This document shows, one piece after another, positions 1 through 10,956 of a stretch of DNA of 64,000 nt; position 1 is the stretch's first letter, and each line of letters begins with the position of its first letter. The notes under the pieces were generated by a model. It searched no databases, was not told the DNA's origin, and saw only the letters and a list, made by a program, of their open reading frames with translations. The translations under genes and the position numbers were made by a program. The DNA is from Streptomyces fragilis (GTDB lineage: Bacteria; Actinomycetota; Actinomycetes; Streptomycetales; Streptomycetaceae): NCBI RefSeq assembly GCF_003112515.1, contig NZ_BEVZ01000002.1, positions 868,001-932,000 of the forward strand, in the 5' to 3' direction.

Positions 1-2
1 TC

Positions 3-218
3 TACACCGACGGCATGCAGGAACGGCAGGCGGCAGCCGTCGACCTGCCCGGGCTCCTCCGTGACACCCGGGCCGAACACCCCCGGGAGGCCGTGCGCGC
101 CATGGTCACCGCGGTGAGCGGCGTGTGCGGCGGGCAGGTCGAGGACGACGCCACGGTCCTGTGCCTGGACTGGCACGGCCCCGCGGGGGAGCCCGCCGCA
201 CCGTCACCGGACGCCTGA
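3..218 (+). CDS. SpoIIE/PP2C-type serine phosphatase, C-terminal end (partial)
   Basis: The reading frame enters from outside the window, and only the last 71 codons are present. The visible part opens with YTDGMQE, the YTDG motif of the SpoIIE/RsbU branch of PP2C phosphatases, and ends with [12 protein letters not shown], the DDAT(V/L) metal-binding motif that closes this catalytic domain. Such proteins dephosphorylate anti-sigma-factor antagonists or related signalling proteins. A second phosphatase of the same family follows on the same strand. What sensor domain lies upstream cannot be seen. Confidence 0.85.
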   Translation, partial: YTDGMQERQAAAVDLPGLLRDTRAEHPREAVRAMVTAVSGVCGGQVEDDATVLCLDWHGPAGEPAAPSPDA

Positions 219-445
219 GCGGCGCGCCGTCCGCGGTCCGCGCCCGGAGGACCGCCCGTCGCCATCGCCCGTCGCTCGTCGCTCGCCGTGGGGCGGCAGG
301 AAGCGGACAATGGGGGAGAGGCACCCTGACCTCTCCCGTCTCCCCACGGCCCGCCGTCCCGACGGGCGGAACCCGGTCACCACCTCCGTCGCGGGACACG
401 CACGGAGCGGGGAGCCCGAGGCCGGCCACGACAGGAGGGCGGACG

Positions 446-547
446 ATGACCAGCACGAGGCGGCACGGCGAGGCCGACCGCGCACCGGCACGGTGTCGCG
501 CGGTCACCGGTCGGCACGACCGGGCGGGCAGGCGGCCTCCGCCGTGA
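446..547 (+). CDS. Small ORF coupled to the downstream phosphatase (33 aa)
   Basis: ATG 446 follows an excellent ribosome binding site (AGGAGGG about 5-10 bases upstream). The frame runs 33 codons, begins MTSTRRHGEADR and is Arg-rich. Its TGA (545-547) overlaps a GTG (544-546) that opens the phosphatase frame. It may be a translationally coupled leader ORF, or the true N-terminus of the phosphatase separated by a frameshift. The sequence alone does not decide. Confidence 0.4.
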   Translation: MTSTRRHGEADRAPARCRAVTGRHDRAGRRPPP

Positions 548-1773
548 TCGGCCGGGCCGAGGCGGCGTTGTCGTGGGTGCGGATGGTCCAGGCCAGTCAC
601 ACCGCCACCTTCGAGCAGATTCCGGACCTGATCGTCAAGCACGCCGCCGGTGTCGGGCTGCACGACACGGCCGTCTTCGTCGTCGACGTCCGGGAGACGG
701 TGCTGCGCCGGGTGACCGGCGTGGGGCCGGACGCGGGGCAGGGCGGGCAGGAGTACCCCATCGGCGGAAGCCTGCCCGGTCACGCCTTCCAGCGCGTGGA
801 GGTGCTGCCCGAGCCGTCGGCGGGAGTTTCCCCGGGCCGGCGGCGCCGCTGGTGGGTGGCCGTGACCGACGGAGTGGAGCGCCTGGGCGTCCTGCGCACC
901 GACACCGACACGGACACCGACGACGAGCAGACCCGCACCGTCCTCCGCGACCTCGCGTCGACGACGGCTCTGCTCCTGATCAGCAAGCGGTCCTTCAGCG
1001 ACTCCTACGCACGTCTGGTGCGCACCTCGCCGATGAACGTCGCCGCGGAAATGCAGTGGAACCTCACTCCGCCGGCCGCGTACGCCGGTCAGGACATCAC
1101 CGTCGGCGCCGTGGCCGAACCCGCGTACGAGATCGGCGGCGACGCCTTCGACTACGCGGTGAGCGGTGACGTGCTCAGCCTGAGCGTCTTCGACGCCATG
1201 GGGCACGACACCACCGCGGGCATCACCGCGAACGTGGCCGTCGCCGCGTGCCGCAACGCCCGCCGTCAGGGAGCGTCGCTGACCGAGACCGGTGAGCAGG
1301 TCGAACGCGTGCTGCTGGAACAGTTCGGCGGAATCCGCTACGTCACCGGCATCATGGCCCACCTGGAGATGCGGACCGGGCGGCTGACCTGGATCAACCG
1401 TGGGCACCATCTGCCGATCCTGATCCGGGGCAACCGGTGGACGACCGAGCTGACCTGCCCGCCCGCCGGGCCGATGGGAACCGACCTCGGTCTGCCGGTG
1501 ACCGAGTGCGCCGAGTCGCTGGAGCCCGGCGACCGCCTGCTGCTGTACACCGACGGAGTCGTCGAGGCGCGGGACTCCAGGGGCAGGGAGTTCGGCAAGG
1601 ACCGGTTCGTCGACTTCGTCCGGCGGCATCATTCGGGCCGGCACACCCTGCACGAGACGCTGCGCAGGCTGATGGCGGCCGTCATGGAGCACAACGACGG
1701 GCAGATCGACGACGACGCGACGGTCCTGCTGGCGGAATGGCGCAGCGGACGGCAGGACGCGCTCACGCCGTGA
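544..1773 (+). CDS. SpoIIE/PP2C-type protein serine phosphatase
   Basis: About 409 aa from GTG 544. The frame is open further upstream (GTG 493, ATG 310), but the sequence there looks non-coding. The first 160 residues, containing FEQIPDLIVKHAAGVGL, resemble a GAF-like sensor. The rest is a SpoIIE domain: EIGGDAFDY (first metal Asp), FDAMGHD, INRGHHLPIL, LLLYTDGVVEARD and a terminal DDDATVLLAEW. All metal-binding aspartates expected for activity are present. It probably dephosphorylates an anti-anti-sigma-type protein. The GTG overlaps the stop of a small upstream ORF (GTGA), which suggests coupled translation or a frameshift in the N-terminus. Confidence 0.85.
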   Translation: MIGRAEAALSWVRMVQASHTATFEQIPDLIVKHAAGVGLHDTAVFVVDVRETVLRRVTGVGPDAGQGGQEYPIGGSLPGHAFQRVEVLPEPSAGVSPGRRRRWWVAVTDGVERLGVLRTDTDTDTDDEQTRTVLRDLASTTALLLISKRSFSDSYARLVRTSPMNVAAEMQWNLTPPAAYAGQDITVGAVAEPAYEIGGDAFDYAVSGDVLSLSVFDAMGHDTTAGITANVAVAACRNARRQGASLTETGEQVERVLLEQFGGIRYVTGIMAHLEMRTGRLTWINRGHHLPILIRGNRWTTELTCPPAGPMGTDLGLPVTECAESLEPGDRLLLYTDGVVEARDSRGREFGKDRFVDFVRRHHSGRHTLHETLRRLMAAVMEHNDGQIDDDATVLLAEWRSGRQDALTP

Positions 1774-1775
1774 AA

Positions 1776-1808
1776 CCGGGCGTCAGCCGACGGGTGGCCG
1801 ACGCCCGG
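1776..1808. terminator. Bidirectional hairpin between phosphatase and xlnA
   Basis: CCGGGCGTC (1776-1784) pairs perfectly with GACGCCCGG (1800-1808) directly after the phosphatase stop. The convergent xylanase gene ends at 1880, so the hairpin could serve both. There is no U-tract, as is common in Streptomyces. Confidence 0.5.
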
Positions 1809-1879
1809 CTTCCCGAGGGGCTCATGAACCGCGGTGCACGGTCAGGAGCCGCTCGGCGGACGGTTGGTGAGGGGTCCGG

Positions 1880-4391
<2,512 letters not shown>

Positions 4392-4537
4392 GTCGGTACC
4401 TCGGATTTCCTGGCAGTGATGCGCCGCCGGCCTCGTCCCGGGCGTGCGGCGCGCTGAAGGAAGTGCGGTGGTGCGGCGTCCCCGCACGGTGCGGTCTTCC
4501 GGAGGGACGACAGGGGCAGGAGTGCGACCTGGATGGG

Positions 4538-4551
4538 CGGGAGCGCTCCCA
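4538..4551. promoter_or_regulatory. CebR-like operator box 1
   Basis: CGGGAGCGCTCCCA differs at one position from the 14-bp palindrome TGGGAGCGCTCCCA that I recall as the CebR (cellulose utilisation repressor) box. It lies about 150 bases upstream of the GH6 start. Confidence 0.75.
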
Positions 4552-4552
4552 C

Positions 4553-4566
4553 TGGAAGCGCTTCCA
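4553..4566. promoter_or_regulatory. CebR/LacI-like operator box 2
   Basis: TGGAAGCGCTTCCA is a perfect 14-bp palindrome (16 bp including flanking C and G). It starts two bases after box 1 and shares the AGCGCT core. Confidence 0.7.
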
Positions 4567-4674
4567 GCCATGAGATCGGGGATGCCATCGGTATGGTTGA
4601 TGCGTTCCGCTTGCCCTGTCAAGGGTCCGGAAGCGAGCAGCGGCCCCACCGGCGGGGAGGGGCCCGCCCGTGTC

Positions 4675-4688
4675 TGGAAGCGCTCCCA
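4675..4688. promoter_or_regulatory. CebR/LacI-like operator box 3
   Basis: TGGAAGCGCTCCCA is a hybrid of boxes 1 and 2, about 130 bases upstream of the LacI-family gene. Its position suggests control of the regulator's own promoter, possibly with looping to boxes 1 and 2. Confidence 0.65.
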
Positions 4689-4819
4689 TCCCCCGGCCGG
4701 ATATCGCTCCGGTCGTGTCCGTGACGTCCTCACCCCGGGGTCGGCCCCGCCCCTGCTGGTGAGGCGGCGGCATGGGCGAGGATGGAGGCCGTCCGGTCGA
4801 CAGGAGAGGATCGCGCCAC

Positions 4820-5833
4820 ATGGCACAGGATGCGCCCCGCCGGCAGCCGACGCTCGACCAGGTGGCCGAACTGGCAGGCGTCTCCCGCTCGGTGGCCTCT
4901 CGCGCCCTCAACAACGCGCCGCACGTCAGCCGGCTCAAACGCGAGGCGGTCGAACGGGCCGTGCGGCGCCTCGGGTACGTGCCCAACTCGACCGCCCGGG
5001 CGCTGGCCACCCGGCAGACGGGTGCGGCCGCCCTGGTCGTCTCCGGGGAGGACCCGTCGATCTTCGCCGACCCGTTCTTCGCCCAGGTGATCGTCGGGGC
5101 GTCGGCCGCCCTGGAGGAGGCCGACCTGCACCTGATGCTGTGTCTGGCCGCCTCCGACCGGGGCCGCAGGAGGGTGGAGGAGCTCCTGCGCTCCAACGGC
5201 GCGGACGGCGTGATGCTGATGGCGCTGCGCGAGGACGACCCACTCGCCCGGATGGCCGAGGAGGCGACGATGCCCGTCGTGTTCGGCGGGCGGCCGGTCG
5301 GTGCGGTTCCGCGCTGGTACGTGGACGTCGACAACGCCGGGGGAGCGCGCGAGGCGACCGAATACCTGATCTCGCTCGGCCGGACAAGGGTGGCCGCGCT
5401 CTGCGGGCGGCTGGACACCGAAGCCGGACGCACCCGGTACCGCGGGTACCGGGACGCCATGCTGGCGGCCGGCCTCGACCCCTTCCCGCCCCGGGAGGGG
5501 GACTTCACCGAGAGCAGCGGCGCCGCCGCCATGGCCGCGCTGCTCACGGACCGCCCGGACGTCGACGCGGTGTTCGCCGCCAACGACAACATGGGGGTGG
5601 GAGCGCTGCGCGTGCTGCGCGGGGCAGGCCGAAGGGTCCCGGACGACGTCGCGGTGGTGGGCTTCGACGACCTGGCCGTCGCCCAGGTGTCGGACCCGCC
5701 GCTCACCACCGTCCACCAGCCCATACAGGCCCTCGGGCGGGAGACGGCGCGCATGCTCGCCGCTCTCGTCAACGGGCAGAACCCCACCGCGCTGATCCTG
5801 CCCACCCGGCTGGTCGTCCGCGCCAGCGCCTGA
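4820..5833 (+). CDS. LacI-family transcriptional regulator
   Basis: 337 aa from ATG 4820, preceded by AGGAGAGGA. The N-terminal helix-turn-helix and hinge read TLDQVAELAGVSRSVASRAL and then a hinge ending in TARALATRQ. The rest is a periplasmic-binding-protein-like sugar sensor (VFAANDNMGVGAL, VAVVGFDDLAVA, LTTVHQPI). It is divergent from the cellulase-xylanase pair, and CebR-like boxes lie between them, so autoregulation and repression of those genes are likely. A different operator (TGTTAGCGATAACA) sits just after its stop. Which motif this protein binds is unresolved. Confidence 0.9.
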   Translation: MAQDAPRRQPTLDQVAELAGVSRSVASRALNNAPHVSRLKREAVERAVRRLGYVPNSTARALATRQTGAAALVVSGEDPSIFADPFFAQVIVGASAALEEADLHLMLCLAASDRGRRRVEELLRSNGADGVMLMALREDDPLARMAEEATMPVVFGGRPVGAVPRWYVDVDNAGGAREATEYLISLGRTRVAALCGRLDTEAGRTRYRGYRDAMLAAGLDPFPPREGDFTESSGAAAMAALLTDRPDVDAVFAANDNMGVGALRVLRGAGRRVPDDVAVVGFDDLAVAQVSDPPLTTVHQPIQALGRETARMLAALVNGQNPTALILPTRLVVRASA

Positions 5834-5843
5834 GCCGCGAGGG

Positions 5844-5857
5844 TGTTAGCGATAACA
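5844..5857. promoter_or_regulatory. TGTTAGCGATAACA operator, copy 1
   Basis: Inverted repeat TGTTA-N4-TAACA with a central CG, as expected for a LacI-family site. It starts 11 bases after the LacI gene's stop. Closely similar sites occur at 6165, 17677 and 17839. Confidence 0.65.
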
Positions 5858-6164
5858 ATCAGCCCCGAGGCGGTCCGTCGATCACCCGCCCCGGCGAAGC
5901 CCGAGGCCCTGGCAGGGTGACCTCGTGTGCGGAGGCGGCGGAGCCCGAGCGTTTCACCGCGCGCGGCCGACGCCTGCGACGGCGACCGTCCGGCACCGGC
6001 TCTCCGTGGCTCGAGGGGTAGCGAAAGGCCTGTTCAGCGGCGTGCCACGGTGCCTCGGGTGCGCTCGGAGGCGGTGGGCCCGCGGTGTGCCGTCGGCGGC
6101 GGCCAGGGTGTCCTCCAGCCGGCCCGGCAGAGATTTCTGGTGCACGGGCCTGGCTGACGCCTGG

Positions 6165-6178
6165 TGTTAGCGGTAACA
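6165..6178. promoter_or_regulatory. TGTTAGCGGTAACA operator, copy 2
   Basis: It is identical to the copies at 17677 and 17839. It also shares its left flank (CTGGCTGAC) and right flank (AAT) with the 17839 copy, so a promoter element probably overlaps the operator. It lies 327 bases upstream of the GH62 start. Confidence 0.7.
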
Positions 6179-6448
6179 ATCGACCCGTCAGGTTCCCACC
6201 GCTCGACCTGACTTGGTGACACTCGACATCCTTCGCGGGATGGGGGCACGGTGTGATCGAGTCGCTCGGGCACTCGGTTGCGTCCGTTCGGGCCAGGTCA
6301 CGCACCGGATCGCGTCGTCCGGCACGGACGCGGTCCCGACCGGCGTCCGTGCGGCTCGCGGGCGGGTCGCCCGGAGGTCTCGCGGGACCGGAAGCCGCCA
6401 CGGGGCGGCCCGGTGCGTGGACCGGCGCCGACCACACCACATCGACAG

Positions 6449-6478
6449 TCCGGACGGCCTCCGGTGAAGCCGTCCGGA
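6449..6478 (+). promoter_or_regulatory. Stem-loop in the GH62 leader
   Basis: TCCGGACGGC (6449-6458) pairs perfectly with GCCGTCCGGA (6469-6478) around a 10-base loop. It ends 27 bases before the GH62 ATG. It could stabilise the mRNA, attenuate transcription or modulate translation. Confidence 0.45.
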
Positions 6479-6505
6479 ATCGCTCGCCAAGATGAGGAAA
6501 TTGCC

Positions 6506-7948
6506 ATGCCCAGGACAAGTTCCAGCCCCAGGCGGCTGCCGGCGGTGTTCTCCGCCGCGGTCGCGGTACTCGCCGCGCTGGCGGCGATGCTGGTGGCCGA
6601 CCCGGCCCAGGCGGCCAGCAGCGGCGCCTTGCGTCACGCCGCCTCCGGACGCTGTCTCGACCTGCCGAACTCCGACACCACCAACGGCGTGTCCCTGCAG
6701 ATCTGGGACTGCTCCGGCAAGTCGAACCAGCAGTGGACGCTGACGGACAGCAACCAGCTGACCGTGCTCGGCCGCTGCCTGGACGTTCCGGGCCACTCCA
6801 CCACGGCCGGCGTCCAGCTGCAGATCTATGCGTGCAGCGGTGGCGCGAACCAGCAGTGGCGGGTGAACTCCGACGGCACGATCGTCGGCGTGGAGTCCGG
6901 ACTGTGCCTGGACGCGAAGGACAACGGCACGGCCAACGGCACCAAGGTGCAGCTGTGGACGTGCACCGGCAGCAACAACCAGAAGTGGAGCGGTCTGACC
7001 GGTGGCGGGTCGACCCCGACGACGCCCCCGCCGACCGGCGGCGCCTGTGCGCTTCCGTCGACGTACCGGTGGTCCTCGACGGGTGCGCTGGCGCAGCCGA
7101 AGAACGGATGGGTGTCGCTGAAGGACTTCACCGCCGTGAAGCACAACGGCAAGTTCCTGGTCTACGGGTCCTACTCGACGGGGTCCACCTACGGCTCGAT
7201 GGCATTCAGTCCGTTCACGAACCCGTCCGACATGGCGTCGGCCGGCCAGAACGGAATGAGCCAGGCGGCGGTCGCGCCGACGCTCTTCTACTTCGCGCCC
7301 AAGAACATCTGGGTGCTGGCGTACCAGTGGGGTTCGGCGGCCTTCATGTACCGCACGTCCAGCGACCCCACCAACGTCAACGGCTGGTCCTCGCCGCAGG
7401 CGCTGTTCACCGGCAGCATCTCCGGCTCCGACACCGGTCCGATCGACCAGACGCTGATCGCCGACGGCCAGAACATGTACCTGTTCTTCGCCGGTGACAA
7501 CGGGAAGATCTACCGGGCGAGCATGCCGATCGGGAACTTCCCCGGCAACTTCGGCTCGTCGTACACGACCATCATGAGCGACACCAAGGCCAACCTGTTC
7601 GAGGCCGTCCAGGTGTACAAGGTGCAGGGCCAGAACCAGTACCTCATGATCGTCGAGGCGATGGGCGCCAACGGCCGCTACTTCCGCTCCTTCACGTCCT
7701 CCAGCCTGAGCGGCTCGTGGACCCCGCAGGCCGCCAGCGAGAGCAACCCCTTCGCGGGCAAGGCCAACAGCGGCGCCACCTGGACCAACGACATCAGCCA
7801 CGGTGACCTGGTCCGCAGCAACCCCGACCAGACCATGACCATCGACCCCTGCAACCTCCAGCTCCTCTACCAGGGCAAGGCCCCGAACTCGGGCGGCGAC
7901 TACAACGCCCTCCCGTACCGGCCGGGCATCCTCACCCTGCAGCGCTGA
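6506..7948 (+). CDS. Secreted GH62 alpha-L-arabinofuranosidase with N-terminal CBM13
   Basis: 480 aa from ATG 6506 (GATGAGGA upstream). A signal peptide ends at about residue 36 (DPAQAAS). A ricin-type CBM13 follows (about 37-165; NQQW, NQQW, NQKW), then a linker rich in Thr and Pro and a GH62 five-blade propeller (about 178-480). Diagnostic segments are [31 protein letters not shown] and the C-terminal [12 protein letters not shown]62 enzymes release arabinose side chains from arabinoxylan. The CBM13-GH62 order is known in Streptomyces. Two LacI-type operators lie upstream and a perfect terminator follows. Confidence 0.93.
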   Translation: MPRTSSSPRRLPAVFSAAVAVLAALAAMLVADPAQAASSGALRHAASGRCLDLPNSDTTNGVSLQIWDCSGKSNQQWTLTDSNQLTVLGRCLDVPGHSTTAGVQLQIYACSGGANQQWRVNSDGTIVGVESGLCLDAKDNGTANGTKVQLWTCTGSNNQKWSGLTGGGSTPTTPPPTGGACALPSTYRWSSTGALAQPKNGWVSLKDFTAVKHNGKFLVYGSYSTGSTYGSMAFSPFTNPSDMASAGQNGMSQAAVAPTLFYFAPKNIWVLAYQWGSAAFMYRTSSDPTNVNGWSSPQALFTGSISGSDTGPIDQTLIADGQNMYLFFAGDNGKIYRASMPIGNFPGNFGSSYTTIMSDTKANLFEAVQVYKVQGQNQYLMIVEAMGANGRYFRSFTSSSLSGSWTPQAASESNPFAGKANSGATWTNDISHGDLVRSNPDQTMTIDPCNLQLLYQGKAPNSGGDYNALPYRPGILTLQR

Positions 7949-7961
7949 CCCGCACCACATC

Positions 7962-7996
7962 GGGGAACCCCGGCCGCACGTCGGCCGGGGTTCCCC
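7962..7996 (+). terminator. Strong hairpin terminator after GH62
   Basis: A perfect 15-bp stem (7962-7976 with 7982-7996) closes a 5-base loop (CACGT), beginning 14 bases after the stop codon. Confidence 0.85.
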
Positions 7997-8002
7997 CTTG
8001 CG

Positions 8003-8042
8003 TGCGGGCATGCGGGCATGCGGGCGTGCGGGCGTTCGGGCG
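8003..8042. repeat. Short tandem repeat of an 8-bp unit
   Basis: About five near-copies of TGCGGGCA/TGCGGGCG lie between the GH62 terminator and the PaaX-like gene. It is non-coding; the role is unknown. Confidence 0.55.
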
Positions 8043-8144
8043 ACCAAGTGCCAGGAGGGCGCAGCCGGTTCGCGACCGGGCCGACCGGCCGGTAGGTTGC
8101 GGGAGTCACCGAACCAGCCGTACGCAGCCGTGCCGGGGAGCATC

Positions 8145-9125
8145 GTGGTCCGTCCCTTCGACGTCAACGACATCTATCCCGACGACCCGGCCGACTCGGT
8201 GCGGCTTCCCCGCCGGCGGGCCGGGGGGTCACCGCAGAGCCTCGCGGTGACGCTGCTCGCCGACTACACCCTGCGCACGCGCGCGTCCGTTCCCTCGGGG
8301 GCGATCGTGGCGCTGCTGGGCGAGTTCGGCGTCACGTCCGCCGCCGGCCGCACCGCCATCAGCCGGCTGGCCCGGCGGGGCGTGCTGGAGAGCAGCCGGC
8401 AGGGGCGGCACAGTTCCTACCGGCTCAGTGACCCCGCCGCGGTCAACCTCTCCCTCTCGGGGCATTCGATCGTCGCGTTCACCGAACAGGCCGAGAGGTG
8501 GGACGGCGCGTGGACGGTCATCTCCTTCTCGCTCCCCGAGGGCCGCAGCGCGGAGCGCCGGACACTGCGCGGACGCCTGCGCTGGCTCGGGTACGCGCCG
8601 CTGTACGACGGGCTGTGGCTGTCGCCCCGGCCGTTCACCCCGAGGGCCCGGGAGGAGCTGGCCGGGGTAGGGCCGGGGTCGCTGACGGTCTTCCGGGCCC
8701 AGCACGTGGAACTGGAGTCGGCCGCCCGGCGTGATCCGCTGGACGCCTGGGACGTCGACGCCATCGCGGAGGAGTACACGGCCTTCGTCGACCGGTGGGA
8801 TCCGCTGCTCGACCGGATACGGGCCGGTGGGGTGAGCGGTGTCGAGGCCGTGTGCGCGCGCACCGAGATCATGGACACCTACCGCCGGTTCCACGTCCTC
8901 GACCCGCGGCTGCCGATGCGGTGCATGCCGCCGGGCTGGCGGAGGCAGCAGGTCAGGGACCTTTTCACGGCCGTCTACGACGGTCTCGCCGCAACCGCCC
9001 AGGAGCACGTGCGCACGGTGGCCGCGCTGCCCTCCGGAGCGGACGGCGACATCGGGGCGCACACCACCACGGACCTGCTCGCGGGAGTGTGGCTCGGCGA
9101 GTCCTGCTCGCCCAACTCCCGCTAA
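8145..9125 (+). CDS. PaaX-family transcriptional regulator
   Basis: 326 aa from GTG 8145, with GGGGAG just upstream. The N-terminal winged helix (LAVTLLADYTLRTRASVPSG, then TSAAGRTAISRLARRGVLES) is typical of PaaX. The middle domain contains WDGAWTVISFSLPE and LRWLGYAPLYDGLWLSP, and the C-terminus has RRFHVLDPRLP. PaaX itself represses phenylacetate degradation and senses phenylacetyl-CoA, but no paa genes are here, so the target is unknown. The CE1 esterase gene starts 292 bases downstream and the aromatic-acid operon further on, so a role in aromatic sensing is possible but unproven. Confidence 0.85.
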   Translation: MVRPFDVNDIYPDDPADSVRLPRRRAGGSPQSLAVTLLADYTLRTRASVPSGAIVALLGEFGVTSAAGRTAISRLARRGVLESSRQGRHSSYRLSDPAAVNLSLSGHSIVAFTEQAERWDGAWTVISFSLPEGRSAERRTLRGRLRWLGYAPLYDGLWLSPRPFTPRAREELAGVGPGSLTVFRAQHVELESAARRDPLDAWDVDAIAEEYTAFVDRWDPLLDRIRAGGVSGVEAVCARTEIMDTYRRFHVLDPRLPMRCMPPGWRRQQVRDLFTAVYDGLAATAQEHVRTVAALPSGADGDIGAHTTTDLLAGVWLGESCSPNSR

Positions 9126-9136
9126 GCGCCGGTTGA

Positions 9137-9165
9137 TTGACGGTTTTCTGTCCGGGGGATACGGT
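9137..9165 (+). promoter_or_regulatory. Sigma-HrdB-like promoter upstream of the CE1 esterase
   Basis: TTGACG (9137-9142), a 17-base spacer and TACGGT (9160-9165). If used, it gives a leader of about 245 bases before the GTG at 9418. An ATG at 9175 in frame with the esterase falls almost at the predicted transcription start. Confidence 0.5.
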
Positions 9166-9417
9166 CATTGTTATATGAGGCATGGGGCTCTTGGGCCTCG
9201 TGGAGGCCGCCCGCGGCCCTCGGTCCTTGTCCGCGCGGGCCGCGGGCCGGTCCCCCCTCGATCGGCCGAGGCCTCGACGCTCAGCTCCATCGGCCCGCGG
9301 TTCCGCCGGCCGCAGACAGTCGCGCCCGCGTCGCGCTCCCGCGCGTGGGCGCTCCCCCCACCGCCGGCACGGTCGGCCTCGGCCGGATGCCGTACGGCGC
9401 ATTCCGAGGAGTCCGCA

Positions 9418-10734
9418 GTGAGAAGTCCACGCAGACCGTTAACAATGCTGGCCGCCGTCGTGGTGGCGGTCGGCATCGCGCTGATCGGCCTGGTCACGGT
9501 GGCGCCCGCGCAGGCCGCGTCGCTGACCCAGGTGACCAACTTCGGCGACAACCCGGGCAACATGCAGATGCACGTCTACGTGCCGGACAGCCGTCCCGCG
9601 AAGCCGGCCGTCGTGGTCGCCATGCACGGCTGCGGCGGCACCGGCCCGAACTTCTACTCCGGCAGCGAGTTCGCCTCGCTCGCCGACCGGTACGGGTTCA
9701 TCGTCGTCTACCCGACCGCGACCCAGTCGGCGGGATTCGGCAACTGCTTCGACACCTGGTCGGACGCGGCCAAGCGCCGCGGCGGCGGCAGCGACCCCGT
9801 CTCGATCATCTCGATGATCAACTACGTGAAGCAGCAGTACAACGCCGACCCGAACCAGGTCTTCGCCACCGGCAGTTCGTCCGGCGGCATGATGACCCAG
9901 CACATGCTCGCCCTCCACCCGGACGTGTTCAAGGCCGGCGCCTCCTTCATGGGTGTTCCGTTCGGCTGCTTCGCCAACGCGGCGGACTACCCGCCCGGCA
10001 CGAGCAGGTGCACCGGCGGAAGCATGAACAGGACCCCCCAGCAGTGGGGTGACCTGGTGCGGCAGGCCTACCCCGGGTTCAGCGGGACGCGGCCCCGGAT
10101 CCAGCTGTGGCACGGCACCAACGACACCCTCGTGCCCTACTCGCTGCTGCAGGAGAGCGTCGAGCAGTGGACCGACGTGTTCCGGCTGAGCCAGACGCCG
10201 ACCTCCTCCGACACCCCGCAGCCGGGCTGGAACCGCCGGCGCTTCGCCGACCCGTCCGGCACGGTGAACGTGGAGGCGTACAGCGTCCAGGGCGCCGGTC
10301 ACTCCCTGCCGTCGAGCGGGATGGCCGCACAGGCCGTCCAGTTCTTCGGCCTGACCGGCAGCACCCCGGGCCCCGGCCCGACGACCGGAAGCCCCAGCAC
10401 CCCGCCGCCCGGCGGAACCGCGTGCAAGGTGACCGCCGCGGTCACCGCCTGGAACAACGGACTCACCGAGAACCTCACCATCACCAACACCGGCACCTCG
10501 GCGGTGAACGGGTGGACCCTCGCGTTCACCCTCCCCGCCGGGCAGGCCATCACCAACGGGTGGAACGCCACCTACAGGGGGACCGGCGGCCAGGTGACCG
10601 CCACCAACGTGAGCTTCAACGGCACGCTCGCGGCGGGCGGGTCCACCACGATCGGCTTCCAGGCCACGCACACCGGCAACACGGCCTCGCCGACCGGCTT
10701 CACCCTCAACGGCGCCGCCTGCACCGCGGGCTGA
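9418..10734 (+). CDS. Secreted CE1 (PHB-depolymerase-like) esterase with CBM2; acetylxylan or feruloyl esterase
   Basis: 438 aa from GTG 9418 (GAGGA eight bases upstream). A signal peptide (about 1-36) ends APAQAAS. The CE1 domain (about 38-305) has an oxyanion segment VVAMHGCGGTG, the nucleophile Ser154 in GSSSGG, an Asp in HGTNDTLVPY and a His in GAGHSLPS. A Pro/Thr/Gly linker leads to a CBM2 (about 333-438; ITNTGTSAVNGWTLAF), a cellulose- or xylan-binding module. CE1 enzymes remove acetyl or feruloyl groups from xylan; which one cannot be told. Codon 8 is TTA, implying bldA dependence. The neighbouring hydroxycinnamate-like operon would fit a feruloyl esterase. Confidence 0.9.
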   Translation: MRSPRRPLTMLAAVVVAVGIALIGLVTVAPAQAASLTQVTNFGDNPGNMQMHVYVPDSRPAKPAVVVAMHGCGGTGPNFYSGSEFASLADRYGFIVVYPTATQSAGFGNCFDTWSDAAKRRGGGSDPVSIISMINYVKQQYNADPNQVFATGSSSGGMMTQHMLALHPDVFKAGASFMGVPFGCFANAADYPPGTSRCTGGSMNRTPQQWGDLVRQAYPGFSGTRPRIQLWHGTNDTLVPYSLLQESVEQWTDVFRLSQTPTSSDTPQPGWNRRRFADPSGTVNVEAYSVQGAGHSLPSSGMAAQAVQFFGLTGSTPGPGPTTGSPSTPPPGGTACKVTAAVTAWNNGLTENLTITNTGTSAVNGWTLAFTLPAGQAITNGWNATYRGTGGQVTATNVSFNGTLAAGGSTTIGFQATHTGNTASPTGFTLNGAACTAG

Positions 10735-10869
10735 CCGACGGCTCGACCGGACACCGCGCGGACCGGGGCATGCGAAGGGCCCCGGTCCGCCTCCCCGTGC
10801 CGTCAGACGGCCCGGGGAGGCGCGTACACCGGCAGGCGCGGGGCAGGGCGGATGCGCACGCCCGAAGCA

Positions 10870-10922
10870 TTGACAGGTTTCCTGGCAGTCCCGACACTGA
10901 CCGTCGATCAGGAAACCTGACA
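10870..10922. promoter_or_regulatory. Promoter and MarR-type operator upstream of the MFS gene
   Basis: TTGACA (10870-10875), a 17-base spacer and GACACT (10893-10898) form a promoter. CAGGTTTCCTG (10874-10884) and its inverted partner CAGGAAACCTG (10909-10919) flank it. A related TTGACAGGAATC element lies in front of the MarR gene at 12790, so one regulator probably controls both. Confidence 0.6.
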
Positions 10923-10956
10923 GTCCTCCCGGCAGGCAGCGCGAAGGAGCCCTGGC

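Larger units (their letters stand above)
5834..6505. other. 672-base gene-free control region upstream of the GH62 gene
   Basis: I see no credible gene on either strand. The region holds two copies of a LacI-type operator 321 bases apart (5844-5857 and 6165-6178) and a stem-loop just before the GH62 ribosome binding site (6449-6478). Confidence 0.6.

Noticed and set aside
106..1692. Long minus-strand open frame (528 codons) opposite the phosphatase
   Set aside because: It is an antisense shadow of a high-GC gene: low-complexity His/Arg/Gly/Pro composition, no domain, and it covers clear SpoIIE motifs on the plus strand.
8003..8042. The 8-bp tandem repeat as a regulator-binding iteron array
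   Set aside because: Copies are irregular, GC-only and sit directly behind a terminator; no sign of an origin or regulator target.
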